DNA of 64,000 nucleotides, from the NCBI RefSeq assembly GCF_000302595.1, contig NZ_JH947128.1, positions 186,001-250,000 on the forward strand, given 5' to 3'. A program made the position numbers and the translations under genes. Source of the DNA: Pedobacter arcticus A12 (lineage in GTDB: Bacteria; Bacteroidota; Bacteroidia; Sphingobacteriales; Sphingobacteriaceae). The notes beneath the pieces are model-generated. The model was not told where the DNA came from. It saw only the letters and a list, made by a program, of their open reading frames with translations, and ran no database searches. This document shows, piece by piece, positions 17,912-28,458 of the stretch. The stretch's first letter is position 1; each line of letters starts with the position of its first letter.

Positions 17912-19569
17912 TATTTAATTTCTCCGTTAACTACTAATGCAGGTGTAAGTGAGTTACTTTTACCTATCCTAAATCCATTATTTTGTGTAGCACTTAATCC
18001 CCCCCATGCATATAATCTGAATATTACTTTGGTGGCGGAAGGTATATTTTGCAGTTCGTTAATGCTACTTAATTCAACTTGTGGCTGCTGAATGCCATTA
18101 TTATCAGTAAATCCTGTAGAAACTGTTATCGGTTTTCCTATGGTTTTAAAGTTATAACCGCCATCGATACTGTACTTCCATACGTAATTTCTAGGAGCAT
18201 TTTCCTGAACTCTTAGCACAACACCAATTGAAAACAGTGATATCTTTTTATACGATTTGGCTTTAACGCTAAACTGATAATAAGCACCTGATTTTTCTGC
18301 CGATTGTAAATCTGCTAATACAGGAAAGGCAGAAGCAAAAGAGACAGCAGCTTTTTGTGGGATTATACCTCCACCGCGGTTTAACACAGAAACCTCCAAA
18401 GCCTCATTGGTATAGGTTGACCGGCTACTTGTTTCATTTCCAAAAATCCCATCAGTATCAAAATTCCAGGATACTAAAGGTTTCCCTTTAATCATTGCTG
18501 GATCTAAAACTACATGTCGTATGTTTTTACGTCTCCAAGAGTAGGTAATATGTACCAATCCATCCTTACTTTGGATAACTGCGGGATAACTATACCCACC
18601 TTCTTTATCATTTTCTATAACCAGTAATGGGTACCAGTTTTCTCCATCTTCTGAAATGGCTATATTAAGCGGAGTTCTGGAGGTTTCGCTATGGTTATAT
18701 ACCATTAATTGTCGTCCGTCTTTTAATGTTACTGCATCGTTACCTGAATTCGGGTTTGGTAAATCCAATAATTTGAGTTTATCCCATGTTTCACCTCCAT
18801 CTGTAGACCAAATACTGAATACTCTTTTATCTTTCAATGTTCGCCCTACAGCTTGTAACCTTTCATTTCCATAAAGCAATATACTAGGTTGTATAACTGG
18901 TATAGAGCGATCTGTTACTGATGCCGTTCTCGTCCAGGTTTTCCCAAAATCATTAGAACGTTCAAAATGCAACATAGAATTGATACTCGAAGGACTCAGT
19001 ATTCCTTTCTCTCCTATCTTTACAGGTTTGTTTTTTATTGGTCCATAAATTCCTTCGGGCAAACGTTCTGGTTCGCTCCATGTTTTTCCACCATCTGTCG
19101 AGCGCATTAACATTCCCCACCATTCTGGAGTAGTAGGCCCTACTTTATAAAATAGTATTAAAGGACCGCCGTTTGGTACTTGATACAATACCGGATTCCA
19201 ACAAGGATATTGAATTTCTGAACCATCAATTAACTTGGTTATTCCAGTAATTACTTCTACTGGTGCTGCCCATTTACCATTTTCCTGCCTAGACAACCAA
19301 ATACCTACATCCGGCTCTTTTTCTTTTGTACCGCCAAACCAGGCAGCAACTAGTCCTGTTGGTGTTTCTTCTATAGTAGAGGCATGTAATTCTGGAGTTG
19401 GAGGATTAACACATATATCTTCCATTTTAAGAATTGCAGAGTTCACAGCATATATAATTGTATCTGGTTTCTCCTTTGGCGTTATCTCTTCTCTTAAACT
19501 ACTTGCTTTACAGGCTACAAATATCCAAAAGCAACAAATACCAAGTACACAAACATTTAATTTCCTCAT
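17911..19569 (-). CDS. BNR propeller lipoprotein with C-terminal LYAWG module
   Basis: This 552-residue lipoprotein has a lipobox at Cys20 (WIFVAC). Residues about 50-365 are a BNR/Asp-box propeller of the BNR_2 type ('ELHASTIEETPTGLVAAWF', 'CWNPVLYQVPNGGPLILFY', 'GPIKNKPV', Asp boxes 'STDGGKTWS', 'SNDFGKTWT', 'STDGGETWD'). Residues 368-552 are one copy of the recurrent beta-sandwich module (WNFD..., SVLNRGGG, YYQFSV, YVWKYSIDG, FRLYAWGG, FRIGKS). Databases often name such propellers exo-alpha-sialidase, but I see no FRIP motif and would not assert sialidase activity. It is 4 bp from the gene upstream, which carries two module copies. The likely role is a surface or periplasmic glycan-active enzyme with a built-in binding domain. 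Confidence 0.85.
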   Translation of the reverse strand: MRKLNVCVLGICCFWIFVACKASSLREEITPKEKPDTIIYAVNSAILKMEDICVNPPTPELHASTIEETPTGLVAAWFGGTKEKEPDVGIWLSRQENGKWAAPVEVITGITKLIDGSEIQYPCWNPVLYQVPNGGPLILFYKVGPTTPEWWGMLMRSTDGGKTWSEPERLPEGIYGPIKNKPVKIGEKGILSPSSINSMLHFERSNDFGKTWTRTASVTDRSIPVIQPSILLYGNERLQAVGRTLKDKRVFSIWSTDGGETWDKLKLLDLPNPNSGNDAVTLKDGRQLMVYNHSETSRTPLNIAISEDGENWYPLLVIENDKEGGYSYPAVIQSKDGLVHITYSWRRKNIRHVVLDPAMIKGKPLVSWNFDTDGIFGNETSSRSTYTNEALEVSVLNRGGGIIPQKAAVSFASAFPVLADLQSAEKSGAYYQFSVKAKSYKKISLFSIGVVLRVQENAPRNYVWKYSIDGGYNFKTIGKPITVSTGFTDNNGIQQPQVELSSINELQNIPSATKVIFRLYAWGGLSATQNNGFRIGKSNSLTPALVVNGEIK

Positions 19570-19573
19570 CTAT

Positions 19574-21355
19574 CTATTTTAAAAATTTAGTACTAATGTT
19601 TTCATATGCAGTAATAAAAGACGCGATATACATCCCATTAGCGTTAACAGGAATTTGTATTTGATTATTACCTTGCTGAAAATCCATTGAAGATTCATAT
19701 ACTTTACGTCCGTCAATGCTTACAACCTGTATTTTTCCTTTTCCAGCTCTTGCAGCATAAACAGAAAGCTGTATGTCATTTTCTGATAATTTAGAAATGT
19801 TCAAGGATGTTTTATTAAATCCAGTATTTATATGAACGATGGAGCTTTCTGTTGACTTACCATCATAATCTACCTGTCTTAATTGGTAATAGTTATCTCC
19901 TACTAAAGGATCAGAGTCTATAAAACTATAGTTGTGTAAACTTGTAGAATTTCCGTTACCTGAAACTGTACCTATTACTACGGGTGTATTTCCGTCTGAT
20001 GAACGTAATACCTGAAAATGGGAGTTGTTTTGTTCCGATTGTGTTAACCAGTTTAACTTTACCGAATTATTTTCTTTTTTGGCGGTAAACGAGGATAAAA
20101 CTACGGGAAGCGTATTCATCTGTACAACTTCTCCTCTTATGGTTAAAGCATCTCGGGTAGTGGTAACACTTGCCCCTATCCGGAAAGAATTATTACTGCT
20201 GGCACTGCTCCCTCCCCATGCATATAAACGAAAAATAACCGGGTTATTAAACTGCTGCATATCTGTAATTCCTGAAAGATCTACAGAAGGTTGTTGGATA
20301 CCATTATTATCAGTAAAACTAAAGTTTGTCGTTGTAAGGGTGTAGGGGCTTCCTATATCCTGGAATGTATTGCCATTGTCTTTACTGTAACGCCATATAT
20401 AAGTTTTCGGGGCATCAACTTGCACTCTTAAAATTACATTTAGTGCAGAAAGATTTATAAGAGCATTGCCTTTAGGTGTAATTGTAAATTCGTAATAAGA
20501 ATCTGCAGCAACCGCTGCTGCTTTATCAGCATTTATCGGAAATGCAGACGAATATGCATTGCCCGCGTTTTGAGCTGTTACCCCATCTCCTCTACTTAAC
20601 GCAGATACTTCTATATTAGGATTAACTCGTGTTGGCTGTGCTATTGCGGGAGGATTTACTGTTGTACCCACTATGCCGTTCAGGTTCCATTCCGTAAGAG
20701 AAACAGTTGTTCCATCTATAGACAATGCTTCTTGAGGGGAAGCAGAAGGGCTTTGACCTATCCTAAATGAGCCTGATCCCGACGTTGCTACCGCCCCGCC
20801 CCATGCATATAAACGAAAAATCACAGCTTCACTAATATTCTGTAAATCACTTATACCAGACAAATCTATCAGAGGTTGTATATTTCCACCGTTTGCTGCG
20901 AAGTCGAAACCGATATCTGCCAATATAACTGGAGAGCCTATATTAACAAAATTCGCATCTGCATCTCCCACTTTACCATATCTCCAAACATAAGCTGAAG
21001 CAACATTAGGCTGGATTCTTAAGATAAATCTATTAATTGCACTCAAATTAACAGCCACACCGGGCTTGGGTGTAATGGTAAATTCGTAATAAGCTTGTGC
21101 TACTATGGCGGCATTCATATCCGCATAGGGCTGTGTGTTTGGAGGAATGAGTGTGCTGGCAAAAGTATTGCCTCCTGTCTGAGCTGTCAACCCAATTCCC
21201 CGACTTAAATCAGATACTATTACATTTGGCGCAACAACTGTAGGCGTTGCTGTTGGTTCGCTACCTACTTTACCGTATAAATTCCACGCTGCAATCTGGG
21301 CGTTTAATTGGCTAACCGTAAATACAGCTAATATTATTGTAAATAACTTTTTCAT
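19574..21355 (-). CDS. secreted protein with two LYAWG modules and T9SS tail
   Basis: This 593-residue protein consists of a signal peptide (about 1-19), two tandem copies of the module (about 23-215 and 217-412), and a C-terminal region. That region begins 'LPVVLSSFTAKKENNSVKL' and ends in a T9SS type A sorting tail ('GMYIASFITAYENISTKFLK'). Both modules keep 'RLYAWGG', 'FRIG' and the aromatic 'Y.WRY..D' strand. T9SS cargo is exported through the outer membrane and released or anchored at the surface, so this is probably a surface-exposed adhesin or glycan-binding protein without a catalytic domain. It lies between the stand-alone module gene and the BNR lipoprotein gene. The same domain architecture recurs at 43302-45074. 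Confidence 0.8.
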   Translation of the reverse strand: MKKLFTIILAVFTVSQLNAQIAAWNLYGKVGSEPTATPTVVAPNVIVSDLSRGIGLTAQTGGNTFASTLIPPNTQPYADMNAAIVAQAYYEFTITPKPGVAVNLSAINRFILRIQPNVASAYVWRYGKVGDADANFVNIGSPVILADIGFDFAANGGNIQPLIDLSGISDLQNISEAVIFRLYAWGGAVATSGSGSFRIGQSPSASPQEALSIDGTTVSLTEWNLNGIVGTTVNPPAIAQPTRVNPNIEVSALSRGDGVTAQNAGNAYSSAFPINADKAAAVAADSYYEFTITPKGNALINLSALNVILRVQVDAPKTYIWRYSKDNGNTFQDIGSPYTLTTTNFSFTDNNGIQQPSVDLSGITDMQQFNNPVIFRLYAWGGSSASSNNSFRIGASVTTTRDALTIRGEVVQMNTLPVVLSSFTAKKENNSVKLNWLTQSEQNNSHFQVLRSSDGNTPVVIGTVSGNGNSTSLHNYSFIDSDPLVGDNYYQLRQVDYDGKSTESSIVHINTGFNKTSLNISKLSENDIQLSVYAARAGKGKIQVVSIDGRKVYESSMDFQQGNNQIQIPVNANGMYIASFITAYENISTKFLK

Positions 21356-21380
21356 ATTAATTATACTTTATTTCTATTTA

Positions 21381-22007
21381 TTACTTTTTTTTTGAAACTT
21401 TTCCACTTAAAGACAGCGCATTTCTTGTGGCACCACTTTTACCTATTCTAAATCCATTATCTTTAGAACCTTCTGCCCCTCCCCAGGCGTATAAACGGAA
21501 AGTAATAGTTTGTGAAGAAGAGACTCCTTGTAGCTCTTTATAAGACGAAAGATTTAATGTTGGTTGGGAGACACCATTATTTATGGTAGGCGCAGATTTT
21601 ACATCTTCTTTTCCCAAATCAGTAAACTTAATACCATCTGTACTATACATCCATCGGTAATTTCTGGGTGCATTGTTCTGAACCCTTAAAACCACCTCTA
21701 AGGCGTTAAGAGAAACGTAATGATTTTTTTTCGTCTTTACTGTAAATTGATAATATGAACCTGCTTTTATAGCTTCTTCCTTATTTTGATTTACAGGGAA
21801 AGCAGATGCAAATGAATAGCTGGCTTTTTCGGGCTTTACACCTGGGCCCCGAGATAATATTGATACCTCCAGATTTGAGTCTGTCATCGTTGATGCACTT
21901 ACTCGTTCATTTCCTTTTACGTCACTTAAGAAGTTCCATGCAAGTATTTGTGCATCAACACTATAAGACACACAGGATATTAAAAAAACAAATAGTAACT
22001 TTTTCAT
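21381..22007 (-). CDS. stand-alone LYAWG module protein
   Basis: This 208-residue exported protein is a signal peptide (about 1-19) plus a single copy of the recurrent module and nothing else. The module shows 'AWNFLSDVKGNE', 'SILSRGPGVKPEKASYSFAS', 'SYYQFTVKTK', 'NYRWMYSTDG', 'FRLYAWGG' and 'GFRIGKSG'. Such a single-domain protein argues that the module folds by itself and has its own role, most simply glycan binding. It sits 25 bp upstream of the double-module T9SS gene and 86 bp downstream of the DUF5689-type lipoprotein. A counterpart with the same layout is at 45175-45834. I recognise no named family. Confidence 0.78.
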   Translation of the reverse strand: MKKLLFVFLISCVSYSVDAQILAWNFLSDVKGNERVSASTMTDSNLEVSILSRGPGVKPEKASYSFASAFPVNQNKEEAIKAGSYYQFTVKTKKNHYVSLNALEVVLRVQNNAPRNYRWMYSTDGIKFTDLGKEDVKSAPTINNGVSQPTLNLSSYKELQGVSSSQTITFRLYAWGGAEGSKDNGFRIGKSGATRNALSLSGKVSKKK

Positions 22008-22093
22008 TTTAAAAAATTAGGGTAAAAAATTAATAAATTAGTATACCATCCAGTCAGTATTTTTCCAGATGATATTTTTTATGATATGGTTGA

Positions 22094-23407
22094 TTAAAAT
22101 TCTTCTACAGTTCCCTCGATAGCTAATGCATGCTGCGCAACAGTAAGACTTTTACCTATTCTAACACCATTATTGCTGGACACACTGGTTCCGCCCCAAG
22201 CGTATAATCTAAACATAACAGGCGTAACAGAAGTCAGTGTTTGCAAATCATCTATCATAGAAAGATCTAATTGTGGTTGTTGTATTCCATTATTTTCCGA
22301 GAATCCGGTAACCCAGGTATAAGGCTCTCCTATATCTTTAAAACTGATACCACCATCCATACTATACATCCATATATAAGTTTTTGGGGCATTGGTTTGT
22401 ATCCTTAAGATGATATCCAATGCAGATAAACTTATTTTTGAAATACCTTTAGGCTTTATGGTAAATTGGTAATATGATCCTGCTGTAATAGCGGCTGCTT
22501 TATCTGCATTAATCGAAAAAGTACTTGCGTAAGAGCCTCCTGCTGTCTGCACAGCTAAACCAACACCTCTACTTAATGTAGATGTTTCTAAATTGGGATT
22601 TGTTATGGTAGAATTGCTGATAGCTTCATTACCTATAGCGCCCAGTAAGTTCCATGCAAGAATAACTGTCTTTGCTTTTATATCTTTGATATTTCGTGGC
22701 CACAAAGAAATTTCTGGCTCGGCAGCACCTACAGGCAAATACATCAAAGCGATACCTGTAACAGATACTGTTGCAGGTAATTGTACCATAGCGTAACTAG
22801 CTGTAACCTCGGTATGTAGTACCATTTGTCCTGTTCCATCACTAAGAACTCTATCTCCGCTATAGCTATCACCAGAAATAGGTTCTGGCACAAAATCCCC
22901 GGCATAAACTTTTACTAGTGTGCTTTCATAATTACTGGAATTTGACTTTAGTTGGGCTATAGAGATAATTTTCGACTCTAAAACATTGCTTTCTGACACC
23001 AGTTGTATAGCATTAGTTGCTATATCTTTAATTTTTAAAGAACCTTCTTCTTTGGTCAATATTGCCCCATTAATATCAACAATTATAGAGTCTCCTGGTT
23101 TAAAGTTATTAGCCTGATTACCTACTATTAAATTAATTCCTCTTATCTTTTTTCGTCTATTTTGCTGTAAGACCAACATACCTTCTTGAAGGTTTCCAGA
23201 ACTAGCATCAGAAATTACTATTCCAGTTATTTTTGTAGCACCAGACATATTTGTATTATTTAACACAAGGTCTTCTCCTTTATAAAGTAACCGAATATCT
23301 TCTACAGAGATGACTGCGCTTAAAATTCCATCTGCCCAATTTGTACGTTTACATGCTATAAATACTAACATTGTAAATGCAGTGAGCAACAATAATATTT
23401 TTTTCAT
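22094..23407 (-). CDS. DUF5689-like lipoprotein with LYAWG module
   Basis: This 437-residue lipoprotein has its lipobox near Cys19 (LVFIAC). Residues about 30-245 resemble the DUF5689 domain of SusE-like surface lipoproteins ('VISVEDIRLLYKGEDLVL', 'TKITGIVISDASSGN', 'LVLQQNRRKKIRGI'). Residues 249-437 are one copy of the recurrent module ('LAWNLLGAIGNEA', 'LSRGVGLAV', 'YYQFTIKPKG', 'YIWMYSMDGG', 'FRLYAWGG', 'VRIGKS'). It directly follows the SusD gene, the place where SusE/SusF-type accessory glycan-binding lipoproteins usually sit. An outer-membrane glycan-binding accessory protein is therefore the best inference. Confidence 0.8.
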   Translation of the reverse strand: MKKILLLLTAFTMLVFIACKRTNWADGILSAVISVEDIRLLYKGEDLVLNNTNMSGATKITGIVISDASSGNLQEGMLVLQQNRRKKIRGINLIVGNQANNFKPGDSIIVDINGAILTKEEGSLKIKDIATNAIQLVSESNVLESKIISIAQLKSNSSNYESTLVKVYAGDFVPEPISGDSYSGDRVLSDGTGQMVLHTEVTASYAMVQLPATVSVTGIALMYLPVGAAEPEISLWPRNIKDIKAKTVILAWNLLGAIGNEAISNSTITNPNLETSTLSRGVGLAVQTAGGSYASTFSINADKAAAITAGSYYQFTIKPKGISKISLSALDIILRIQTNAPKTYIWMYSMDGGISFKDIGEPYTWVTGFSENNGIQQPQLDLSMIDDLQTLTSVTPVMFRLYAWGGTSVSSNNGVRIGKSLTVAQHALAIEGTVEEF

Positions 23408-23435
23408 TAGTTTATATTTTAGCGTTATAAATTAA

Positions 23436-24905
23436 TTACGGTCTTTGCCACCATACTTTGGTATTAATATCATCAGCCCCTTGTCTTCCTATAGCCTCCA
23501 AATAGTTATCTCTATTTGTAGATTGAAGATATACTGGATAGTTAATTCGAGCAGGCATTTCCTGATTATTTATTAGCCCTAATCCTTTAGGCAAATCAGG
23601 ATAACCTGTTCTTCTATATTCAAACCATTGTTCTAAATCTGTAAAGAAGAGAGCATAATACTTTTGTAGAAGTATTTTTTCTATTTTACTACTTGGTCCT
23701 TCGTTATTATCCCACTTTATATGTATACCATTTAAATAATTAGATGGCACAGAAGCCCCCCATAAAGTAATGCCGTTCGTAATACCAGCTTCATAATGAG
23801 TTTGTGCATTTCCGTTATACCAACCTCTTATGGCCACTTCGGCTAAAATAAATTGCAATTCAGAATAATTAAGAATATTGCCTAATAACGGATCTATTTT
23901 TAAAGCCAGAGGCATTGCAGAACGCGGAGTTGGAGACGCACCCACAGGATAACCGCTTGGAATCCCAGCATATTCCCCTTGAGATAATGTTGCCCATTTA
24001 GCTATGCGAGGATCTCCCCAGTTTTTCAAATTATTCACAAAAAAATCGGCCAACCTAAGTATATTCCAATCCGCATCCCTATCTGTCTGAAAAGGTGACT
24101 GATAAGGCAATACACCTGTCCATTTCAATATTGCAGATTCCGCATTATTGGAAATTAATGGGTAATTTGAAATTTTTGTTTGTACAATCTCGGTTATTTT
24201 ATCAGTTGCAACTGTACCTGCTTTACCAGAAACTCTTAGTAGCAAACGCAAATACAAAGAATTCCCAAATTTCCTCCAGTTAAGCGCTACTCCTCCATAT
24301 ATAGGATCAGAACCAGCAAGTTCACCTGTTAAATTAGCATTGGTTTTTAGAAGTTCATTTGCCTGCTCCAGTTTACTAAAGATATCCAGATAAATATCTT
24401 CCTGTTTATCAAACTTAGGCATCAATACACCTTCTTTACCTTTATTAGCATCGAAATATGGTACATCTCCATATGTATCCGTAAGCAATGAAGCTACCCA
24501 AGACTGACAAATTAAGGATATTGCCATGTAGGTCTTGTTACTATTATTGCTGTTTATTTTATATAAATCTTCGGCACTTGTATATAGATTTTTAAAATTA
24601 GTTAATTGCAAATACCAATTATTCCAATTATAATCTGCTTCTGACTTACGTATATCATAGCGAAATATTCTACCTTCCACATCTCCTGTTAATACATGAA
24701 CCTGCATCAATTCATTATTAATTCTTTTTGCAGAACGGTTCATATTTTTGGCTACAACATCCGTAATTGCCGGTGCCAATAGTGCCTGAGGCAATGCAAA
24801 TTCACTAGAATTGGGGTTCTTACTTAATTTTTTAAATCCGTCTGTACAGGAAGCTGTTAAAAACACGACCAGACAGATACTTATGATTTGTTTAATTTTT
24901 TTCAT
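23436..24905 (-). CDS. SusD/RagB-like nutrient-binding lipoprotein (SusD-like_2 type)
   Basis: This 489-residue outer-membrane lipoprotein has its lipobox at 'FLTASC' (Cys20). It belongs to the SusD-like branch that includes PF12771, as shown by 'KKLSKNPNSSEFALPQALLA', 'SWVASLLTDTYGDVPYFDA', 'NWRKFGNSLYLRLLLRV' and 'QKYYALFFTDLEQWFEYRR'. It caps the SusC channel encoded 19 bp upstream and binds the oligosaccharide at the surface. The two genes form the import pair of the fecR-led operon. The second SusD in the window (38490-40094) belongs to the classical RagB/SusD branch, so the loci are not simple duplicates. Confidence 0.92.
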   Translation of the reverse strand: MKKIKQIISICLVVFLTASCTDGFKKLSKNPNSSEFALPQALLAPAITDVVAKNMNRSAKRINNELMQVHVLTGDVEGRIFRYDIRKSEADYNWNNWYLQLTNFKNLYTSAEDLYKINSNNSNKTYMAISLICQSWVASLLTDTYGDVPYFDANKGKEGVLMPKFDKQEDIYLDIFSKLEQANELLKTNANLTGELAGSDPIYGGVALNWRKFGNSLYLRLLLRVSGKAGTVATDKITEIVQTKISNYPLISNNAESAILKWTGVLPYQSPFQTDRDADWNILRLADFFVNNLKNWGDPRIAKWATLSQGEYAGIPSGYPVGASPTPRSAMPLALKIDPLLGNILNYSELQFILAEVAIRGWYNGNAQTHYEAGITNGITLWGASVPSNYLNGIHIKWDNNEGPSSKIEKILLQKYYALFFTDLEQWFEYRRTGYPDLPKGLGLINNQEMPARINYPVYLQSTNRDNYLEAIGRQGADDINTKVWWQRP

Positions 24906-24924
24906 AATTGTTCTATTTCAATAA

Positions 24925-27900
24925 TTAAAAACCAACAGTTAAGTTTATACCAAATGTGCGGGTAGATGGGAATTGAGCAATCTCAAACCCTTTATCTATT
25001 GAGCCGTTGTTTAAGGTTCCAAACTCAGGATCGAAAATAGGCCATGGGGTAATCATAAATAAATCTCTCCCATAAAGTCCAAGAGTTGCTTTTTGCAGAC
25101 CTAATCGTTTATTAAGTTTTTGTGTAAAAGTATAATCAAGTCGTAGCTCTCTTAATTTAATAAAGTCTGTACTAAACATACTCCCTTCCAAATTCTCTCG
25201 TCCATAATGCCTAGCATAATAAGTCCAAATGTCTTGTGCTAACACATCATTTGTTCTAAATGTGCCATCTCCATTACTAATTACTCCGTTACCTATAATT
25301 CCATTATAACGGCCAGGAAGCGTGTTTTCTAATTTTCCTTGTTCCGCCAATAATGCATGTGTTAAGGAGTAAGATTTACCACCATACTGCCCATCTACCA
25401 ATACATTTAAACGGAATTGTCTATACCTAAATTCATTGCCAATACTTGCTCTCCAACTGGAGTTGCTGTTTCCTAGATAAATGGGTTCTGGTGTAAGTAC
25501 AGGATATCCATTTTCATAAATAATCTGACCATCTGGAGAACGTTGGTAGCCCGGTCCATAAATAGCACTTATATTCCCGCCTACTCTTGCTTCTATAGAG
25601 CCTCTACCAGACAAAGTGTTTTGTAATTGCAAAGAGAACAAGCTATCTGTAAGTCTCTCTACTTTGTTACCATTGGCAGAAAATGTTGCAAATACTTTCC
25701 AATTCAGCCCTTTTTTGCTTTTTAGAGGCACCCCATTGGCTTGAATTTCCAAGCCTTTATTACTTACTAATCCTCCATTAACTATAACATTACTATAGCC
25801 TGCCCCTCTATCAAGGGTAGCTGTAAGAATCTGATCCTTGGTATTACCCTGATAAACTGCTACATCAAATCCTAAACGGTTTTTAAATAAACGTACATCG
25901 GCTCCTAACTCATAACTGGTTGTATATTGTGGTTTTAAGTTTTCGTTTGGTAAGGTAGTAGGGTTTAAAAGTCCTCCTGAAAAATTGCTTGCAGTTACAT
26001 ATGCGTATGCATTCTGATAAGTCCTAGTTCCGCCACTTCCAACTCCTGCATAAGAAGCCCTTAGTTTTGCAAATGTCACATAAGATGGCATTTTTACCAT
26101 ATCAGAAACTACCGCACTGAGGTTAACTGAAGGGTAAAAGAATGACACATTATCTGTTGATGTTGGGGTTGCCAAAACACTATTCCAATCATTTCTTGCA
26201 GTAATATCTAAAAAGAGATAATTATTATACGCTATGGTACCAAGACCATAAAAGCTATTAATATTGTACTCGCTTCTGTAAGGAAGTGCTGTCAATACAT
26301 CTCTGCTATTTGCCAGAGTAAACACCTGAGGGTACTGCAAATTATTTGCTCTCAATTCATCCTTTATATAACGATTTTGTAATCTGCTTCCTCCTCCAGA
26401 AATTGAAACATCAAATTTATCGCCCAATTTCCTTCCATACTTTAACAAGAAATCGCTATTTACTTCCTGTGCAAATACATTCATTGTGCGGTACATACCA
26501 TTGGTAAACTTCTGCGTATCCATTGGTCTTTGCTCTGAACGGTTTTCATAAGAAAAATCCATAGACGTTCGAACCAATAAACTCAGGTCTTTTGTAAAAT
26601 CATAGCTTGCTTGGATATTACCTGTTATCGAATTCCGATTAAGCTTATTTAGCATTTCATTTACTATCAAGTAAGGATTATCAGGAGAAGTACTGAACGG
26701 ATAACTTTGATCTATTCCTTCTAACCCAGGCATCCAATAATCTTTTAACCAATCTAAATTGCCATTAGGCACCTGCATAATATTCCAATACATAATGGTT
26801 TGATTATTATAACCTGAGGCAGGTAAATTATCGCTCTTTTTATTGGTATAGTTTATTTTAGTGGCTATTTTCAATTTATCTGTCACCTTTTGACTAGCCG
26901 AAAGAGCAACAGTATTTCGTTTATATCCTGTATTTGGGATTATCCACTCGTTATCTACATTAGTTAAAGAAAACCTTACAGATGTTCTTGCTGTTCCACC
27001 ATCTAATGTTATACTATTAGTAAACGTTTTCCCAGTTTCAAAAAAATCTTTTCTATTATTTGGATAGGGTATCCAAGGAGATCGCTCTATAGCTCCTTTA
27101 TGTGTGATTGGATCATATTGAAAATATTGTTGACCGGCAAACTTTGGCCCCCAGGCAACACTAGAACCTCTAGTACTCGCACCATCAGGTGTTGTTCCCC
27201 AAGAAAAATAATTTACACCCTCAGTACCAGAACCATATTCATATTGATAATCTGGCCACCGAGATATGCTTTCGATAGACGTATTAGAAGTAACGGTTAC
27301 TCCAATACCTTTTACTCGCGGTTTTCCGGATTTAGTGGTGATAATGATAGCCCCATTTGCACCTCTTTGCCCATAAAGTGCCGCCGCACCTGGCCCTTTT
27401 AATACACTCACGCTTTCTATATCTTCGGGATTGATATCGCTCAATCCATTACCAAAATCTACAGGAGAGTCTTCCCCCAAATAAGAAGCATTTCCTGTAC
27501 CCGTTGTACGCCCACTACTATTATTAATTACAACACCATCTATTACAATTAGCGCATCATTATCTCCTGTTAAATTATTCTCTCCTCTAAGAATAATTTT
27601 ATTTGACCCTGCTGGACCTGCTCCAGAACGGACTAAGTTTAATCCAGCAATTTTCCCCGACAACGCATCTGTCCAATTGTTAGACAGTACTTCTGTAAGT
27701 TGCTCTCCACCAATCTGGGTAACCGCATATCCCAAAGATTTTTCATCACGTTCTATTCCCAGAGCCGTTACCACTACTTCTGTTAAAGCTGCAATCTGTT
27801 CCTTTAGGACAATATTCAGATTAGTTCTTCCTGCAACAATGATTTCTTGTGAATTAAACCCTAAAAAAGAAAAAACAAGAATACTTTTTGCATCAGGAAC

Positions 27901-28395
27901 TTTAATAGTAAAAGTCCCGTCTGTTGCAGATACAGTACCCCCAGCTGACCCTTTTATTCTAATATTTACTCCTGGAAGCGCAATCCCTTGTTCATCAGTT
28001 ACCTTTCCTTTTATTTGTACCGCCGACTGCTCGGGTTTAGCTTTAATTGTTACCGTCTTTTGATTAATTACATAGTTGAAAGGTTGTGTCAACATCAGTC
28101 TTTCCATAGTCTGAATTATTGAATTGCTTTTTAAGGAAAGTGTTACTGGATTTGCTTTTTTCAACAACTGTGCGCTATATAAAAAATCATAACCGCTTTG
28201 TTGTTGAATCTTAACCAAAACCTCTTCCAAGGCAACATTTTTCACCTGTATATTTATATATTGGGCATAGGAACTGGCGCTGAGCTGTAGAATACAGGTT
28301 AGCATAAGAATACTTATCAATCTCATTACGCGAAAAAGTTTCAGATAAATACAGGTGTGCTCTCCGCAAATAAATGCGATGATTTTTTTATACAT
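24925..28395 (-). CDS. SusC/RagA TonB-linked outer-membrane protein with STN domain
   Basis: This TonB-dependent transporter of about 1156 residues imports oligosaccharides. I take the ATG at 28395; the longer frame opens with TTG. In order it has a signal segment ('ISILMLTCILQLSASSYAQ'), an STN domain ('INIQVKNVALEEVLVKIQQQ', 'YDFLYSAQLL'), a carboxypeptidase-D-like domain ('IKGKVTDEQGIALPGVNIRI'), the plug ('VVVTALGIERDEKSLGYAV') with the SusC/RagA signature near 'LKGPGAAALYGQRGANGAII', and a long barrel ending in 'TRTFGINLTVGF'. The STN domain is what couples such transporters to a FecR anti-sigma factor, and fecR is the next gene upstream. Regulation by transport-triggered sigma release is expected. 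Confidence 0.94.
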   Translation of the reverse strand: MYKKIIAFICGEHTCIYLKLFRVMRLISILMLTCILQLSASSYAQYINIQVKNVALEEVLVKIQQQSGYDFLYSAQLLKKANPVTLSLKSNSIIQTMERLMLTQPFNYVINQKTVTIKAKPEQSAVQIKGKVTDEQGIALPGVNIRIKGSAGGTVSATDGTFTIKVPDAKSILVFSFLGFNSQEIIVAGRTNLNIVLKEQIAALTEVVVTALGIERDEKSLGYAVTQIGGEQLTEVLSNNWTDALSGKIAGLNLVRSGAGPAGSNKIILRGENNLTGDNDALIVIDGVVINNSSGRTTGTGNASYLGEDSPVDFGNGLSDINPEDIESVSVLKGPGAAALYGQRGANGAIIITTKSGKPRVKGIGVTVTSNTSIESISRWPDYQYEYGSGTEGVNYFSWGTTPDGASTRGSSVAWGPKFAGQQYFQYDPITHKGAIERSPWIPYPNNRKDFFETGKTFTNSITLDGGTARTSVRFSLTNVDNEWIIPNTGYKRNTVALSASQKVTDKLKIATKINYTNKKSDNLPASGYNNQTIMYWNIMQVPNGNLDWLKDYWMPGLEGIDQSYPFSTSPDNPYLIVNEMLNKLNRNSITGNIQASYDFTKDLSLLVRTSMDFSYENRSEQRPMDTQKFTNGMYRTMNVFAQEVNSDFLLKYGRKLGDKFDVSISGGGSRLQNRYIKDELRANNLQYPQVFTLANSRDVLTALPYRSEYNINSFYGLGTIAYNNYLFLDITARNDWNSVLATPTSTDNVSFFYPSVNLSAVVSDMVKMPSYVTFAKLRASYAGVGSGGTRTYQNAYAYVTASNFSGGLLNPTTLPNENLKPQYTTSYELGADVRLFKNRLGFDVAVYQGNTKDQILTATLDRGAGYSNVIVNGGLVSNKGLEIQANGVPLKSKKGLNWKVFATFSANGNKVERLTDSLFSLQLQNTLSGRGSIEARVGGNISAIYGPGYQRSPDGQIIYENGYPVLTPEPIYLGNSNSSWRASIGNEFRYRQFRLNVLVDGQYGGKSYSLTHALLAEQGKLENTLPGRYNGIIGNGVISNGDGTFRTNDVLAQDIWTYYARHYGRENLEGSMFSTDFIKLRELRLDYTFTQKLNKRLGLQKATLGLYGRDLFMITPWPIFDPEFGTLNNGSIDKGFEIAQFPSTRTFGINLTVGF

Positions 28396-28458
28396 TTGAA
28401 CGTTAGGTTTAATTTTCAATTGATTCTTCGATAAAATTCGGTTGATCCTGACTATTTT